Assembly: GCF_014650755.1 (NCBI RefSeq)
Contig: NZ_BMVO01000006.1
Location: 186,001-250,000, forward strand
DNA from: Streptomyces chryseus
GTDB lineage: Bacteria; Actinomycetota; Actinomycetes; Streptomycetales; Streptomycetaceae
Direction of reading: 5' to 3'
Length of the DNA: 64,000 nt
Below the pieces are notes generated by a model. That model saw only the letters and a program-made list of their open reading frames with translations. It searched no databases and had not been told where the DNA came from. This document shows, piece after piece, positions 63,340-64,000 of this stretch (positions within the stretch are counted from its first letter, which is position 1; each line of letters starts with the position of its first letter). Position numbers and translations under genes: made by a program.

Positions 63340-63370
63340 CCCCGGCCCGCGGCACAGCCGCAGGCCGGGG
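63340..63370 (+). terminator. Terminator after the RsbW-like gene
   Basis: The outer arms CCCCGGCC (63340-63347) and GGCCGGGG (63363-63370), with an inner stem GCGGC/GCCGC (63349-63353/63357-63361) and a 3-nt loop, form a 13-bp hairpin with one small bulge. It starts 28 bp after the stop codon. Confidence 0.75.
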
Positions 63371-63374
63371 TCTG

Positions 63375-63459
63375 TTCGTCGTACGGCGCCGTTCGTCGTA
63401 CGAAGCCCTTCGTCGTACGGGACCTTTCGTCGTACGAAGCCCTTCGTCGTACGGCGACG
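63375..63459. repeat. 17-bp tandem repeat array (TTCGTCGTACG)
   Basis: TTCGTCGTACG occurs five times, starting at 63375, 63392, 63409, 63426 and 63443, exactly 17 bp apart. The six variable bases between copies are GCGCCG, AAGCCC, GGACCT, AAGCCC and then GCGACG. Copies 2 and 4 extend to TTCGTCGTACGAA, whose arms TTCGT/ACGAA can pair. On the minus strand each unit reads GAAGGG(N)CGTACGAC, similar in layout to the array at 62168. The array lies between convergent genes, just past the stop of the DUF6193-like gene. Confidence 0.85.
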
Positions 63460-63472
63460 CCCTTCGCCCGGA

Positions 63473-63979
63473 TCAGCGTTCGGCCAGAAAGGCCCGTACG
63501 CAGGCGACCAGATCAGCGGCCGGCACCTCGACCCATGCGGCCTCGGGCGCCCCGACGCGTAGGACCTCGTACCGCCCCGCATCGGCCTCCGCCACCTTGA
63601 CCTGACGGCTCACCGCGTCCAACGGGTCCGCCCGCAGGCGGACGGCGCTGTGCGAGAGCACGGGGAAGAAACCCCGGAGCGCCTCGTCCGAGTGGAGGCG
63701 GCGCAGGAGGTTCCACTGCGGCCGGTAGAAGTCGGACGACAAGAGGTGGGACCACTGCGTACGAGCGGGCTCTCCGTTGTCGAGCGCCCCGGTGAGTTCA
63801 TCGAGGTCGAGGAATTCGAAGCGCGCTCGCAACGCGTCGAACGACACGCCCTGCCGCCATGCGGCGACCGCCTCCACGAGCAGCCCGAGATCGTCCGTCG
63901 CGCCGATGGCCCAGGCGTAGTCCGGAATGCCGGTACCCAGTCGGAACAGGCGCTTGTCAGCGGCAAGACCGACCGTCAC
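63473..63979 (-). CDS. DUF6193-like protein
   Basis: The protein has 168 residues, with VGLAADKRLFRLGTGIPDYA, LVEAVAAWRQGVSFDALRAR, FLDLDELTGALDNGEPARTQ, and FFPVLSHSAVRLRADPLD. The pattern resembles the DUF6193 family found near natural-product genes, whose function is unknown. GTG 63979 has GAGGGG five bases upstream, but the window ends 21 bp further on and the frame is open there, so a longer N-terminus cannot be excluded. The 17-bp repeat array lies directly downstream. Confidence 0.7.
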   Translation of the reverse strand: MTVGLAADKRLFRLGTGIPDYAWAIGATDDLGLLVEAVAAWRQGVSFDALRARFEFLDLDELTGALDNGEPARTQWSHLLSSDFYRPQWNLLRRLHSDEALRGFFPVLSHSAVRLRADPLDAVSRQVKVAEADAGRYEVLRVGAPEAAWVEVPAADLVACVRAFLAER

Positions 63980-64000
63980 GAAGCCCCTCGCCGTCTCGGA

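Noticed and set aside
63375..63459. Possible CRISPR array
   Set aside because: The period is only 17 bp with 6-bp variable parts, far too short for repeats and spacers, and no cas genes are present.

Overview
The window is chromosomal DNA from a high-GC actinomycete, almost certainly Streptomyces. The GC content is very high with strong third-position GC bias and many GTG starts. It carries a cvnA-D conservon, SARP/BTAD, PucR and large LuxR regulators, a monomeric NADP isocitrate dehydrogenase, DUF6643, and a ydaO (c-di-AMP) riboswitch in front of a LysM wall-lytic enzyme. No rRNA, tRNA, CRISPR array, transposase or prophage was seen, so this is a mosaic of core metabolic, signalling and envelope genes rather than an island.

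Layout. 0-7 kb: end of an F420-dependent oxidoreductase, icd, pgm and two GT-B glycosyltransferases. 7-10.2 kb: two SDR enzymes, then a promoter, c-di-AMP riboswitch and LysM/transglycosylase gene. 10.3-15.9 kb: a membrane PP2C phosphatase with an RsbW-like domain, an unknown conserved protein, a P450 and a class I glutamine amidotransferase. 15.9-23.1 kb: a glutamate ABC uptake operon (gluABCD) directly downstream of a four-gene conservon. 23.3-31.9 kb: a LAL-type LuxR regulator, a secreted polyester hydrolase/cutinase closely resembling Thermobifida PET-active cutinases, a second P450 and an AfsR/BTAD regulator. 32-34.6 kb: small genes (secreted peptide, DUF3140, response-regulator remnant, STAS protein with Cys at the phosphosite, DUF1360). 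34.7-39.5 kb: DEAD-box helicase with a strong leader hairpin, a 5'-truncated GH87-like glucanase at a TCAGG repeat, and an ABC exporter. 39.9-44 kb: MHS transporter, 3-hydroxybutyrate dehydrogenase and PucR regulator, a likely 3-hydroxybutyrate utilisation module. 44.1-50.5 kb: Nudix, Lnt, O-antigen-ligase-like protein, PH-like protein, glutamate-racemase-like enzyme, HpnB-like glycosyltransferase. 50.5-59 kb: double TerD protein, DUF6643, MOSC, Rv1733c-like protein, a beta-helix/CbxX AAA+ fusion, and a serine hydrolase split by a polytopic membrane domain. 59.2-64 kb: DeoR regulator, SRPBCC protein, Cds1-like PLP enzyme, RsbW-like ATPase and a DUF6193-like protein.

The most unusual signals are (i) the beta-helix/AAA+ fusion overlapping tail-to-tail with the split membrane hydrolase; (ii) several short degenerate tandem-repeat arrays with a period of about 17-18 bp, mostly in spacers between convergent genes, some built from the perfect palindrome CGTTCCCGGGAACG and one forming the leader and ribosome binding site of a small gene; (iii) the decapitated GH87 gene; and (iv) a cutinase that naturally carries Ala where TfCut2 has Gly62. 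All functional calls come from reading the sequence and family knowledge; no database search was run.
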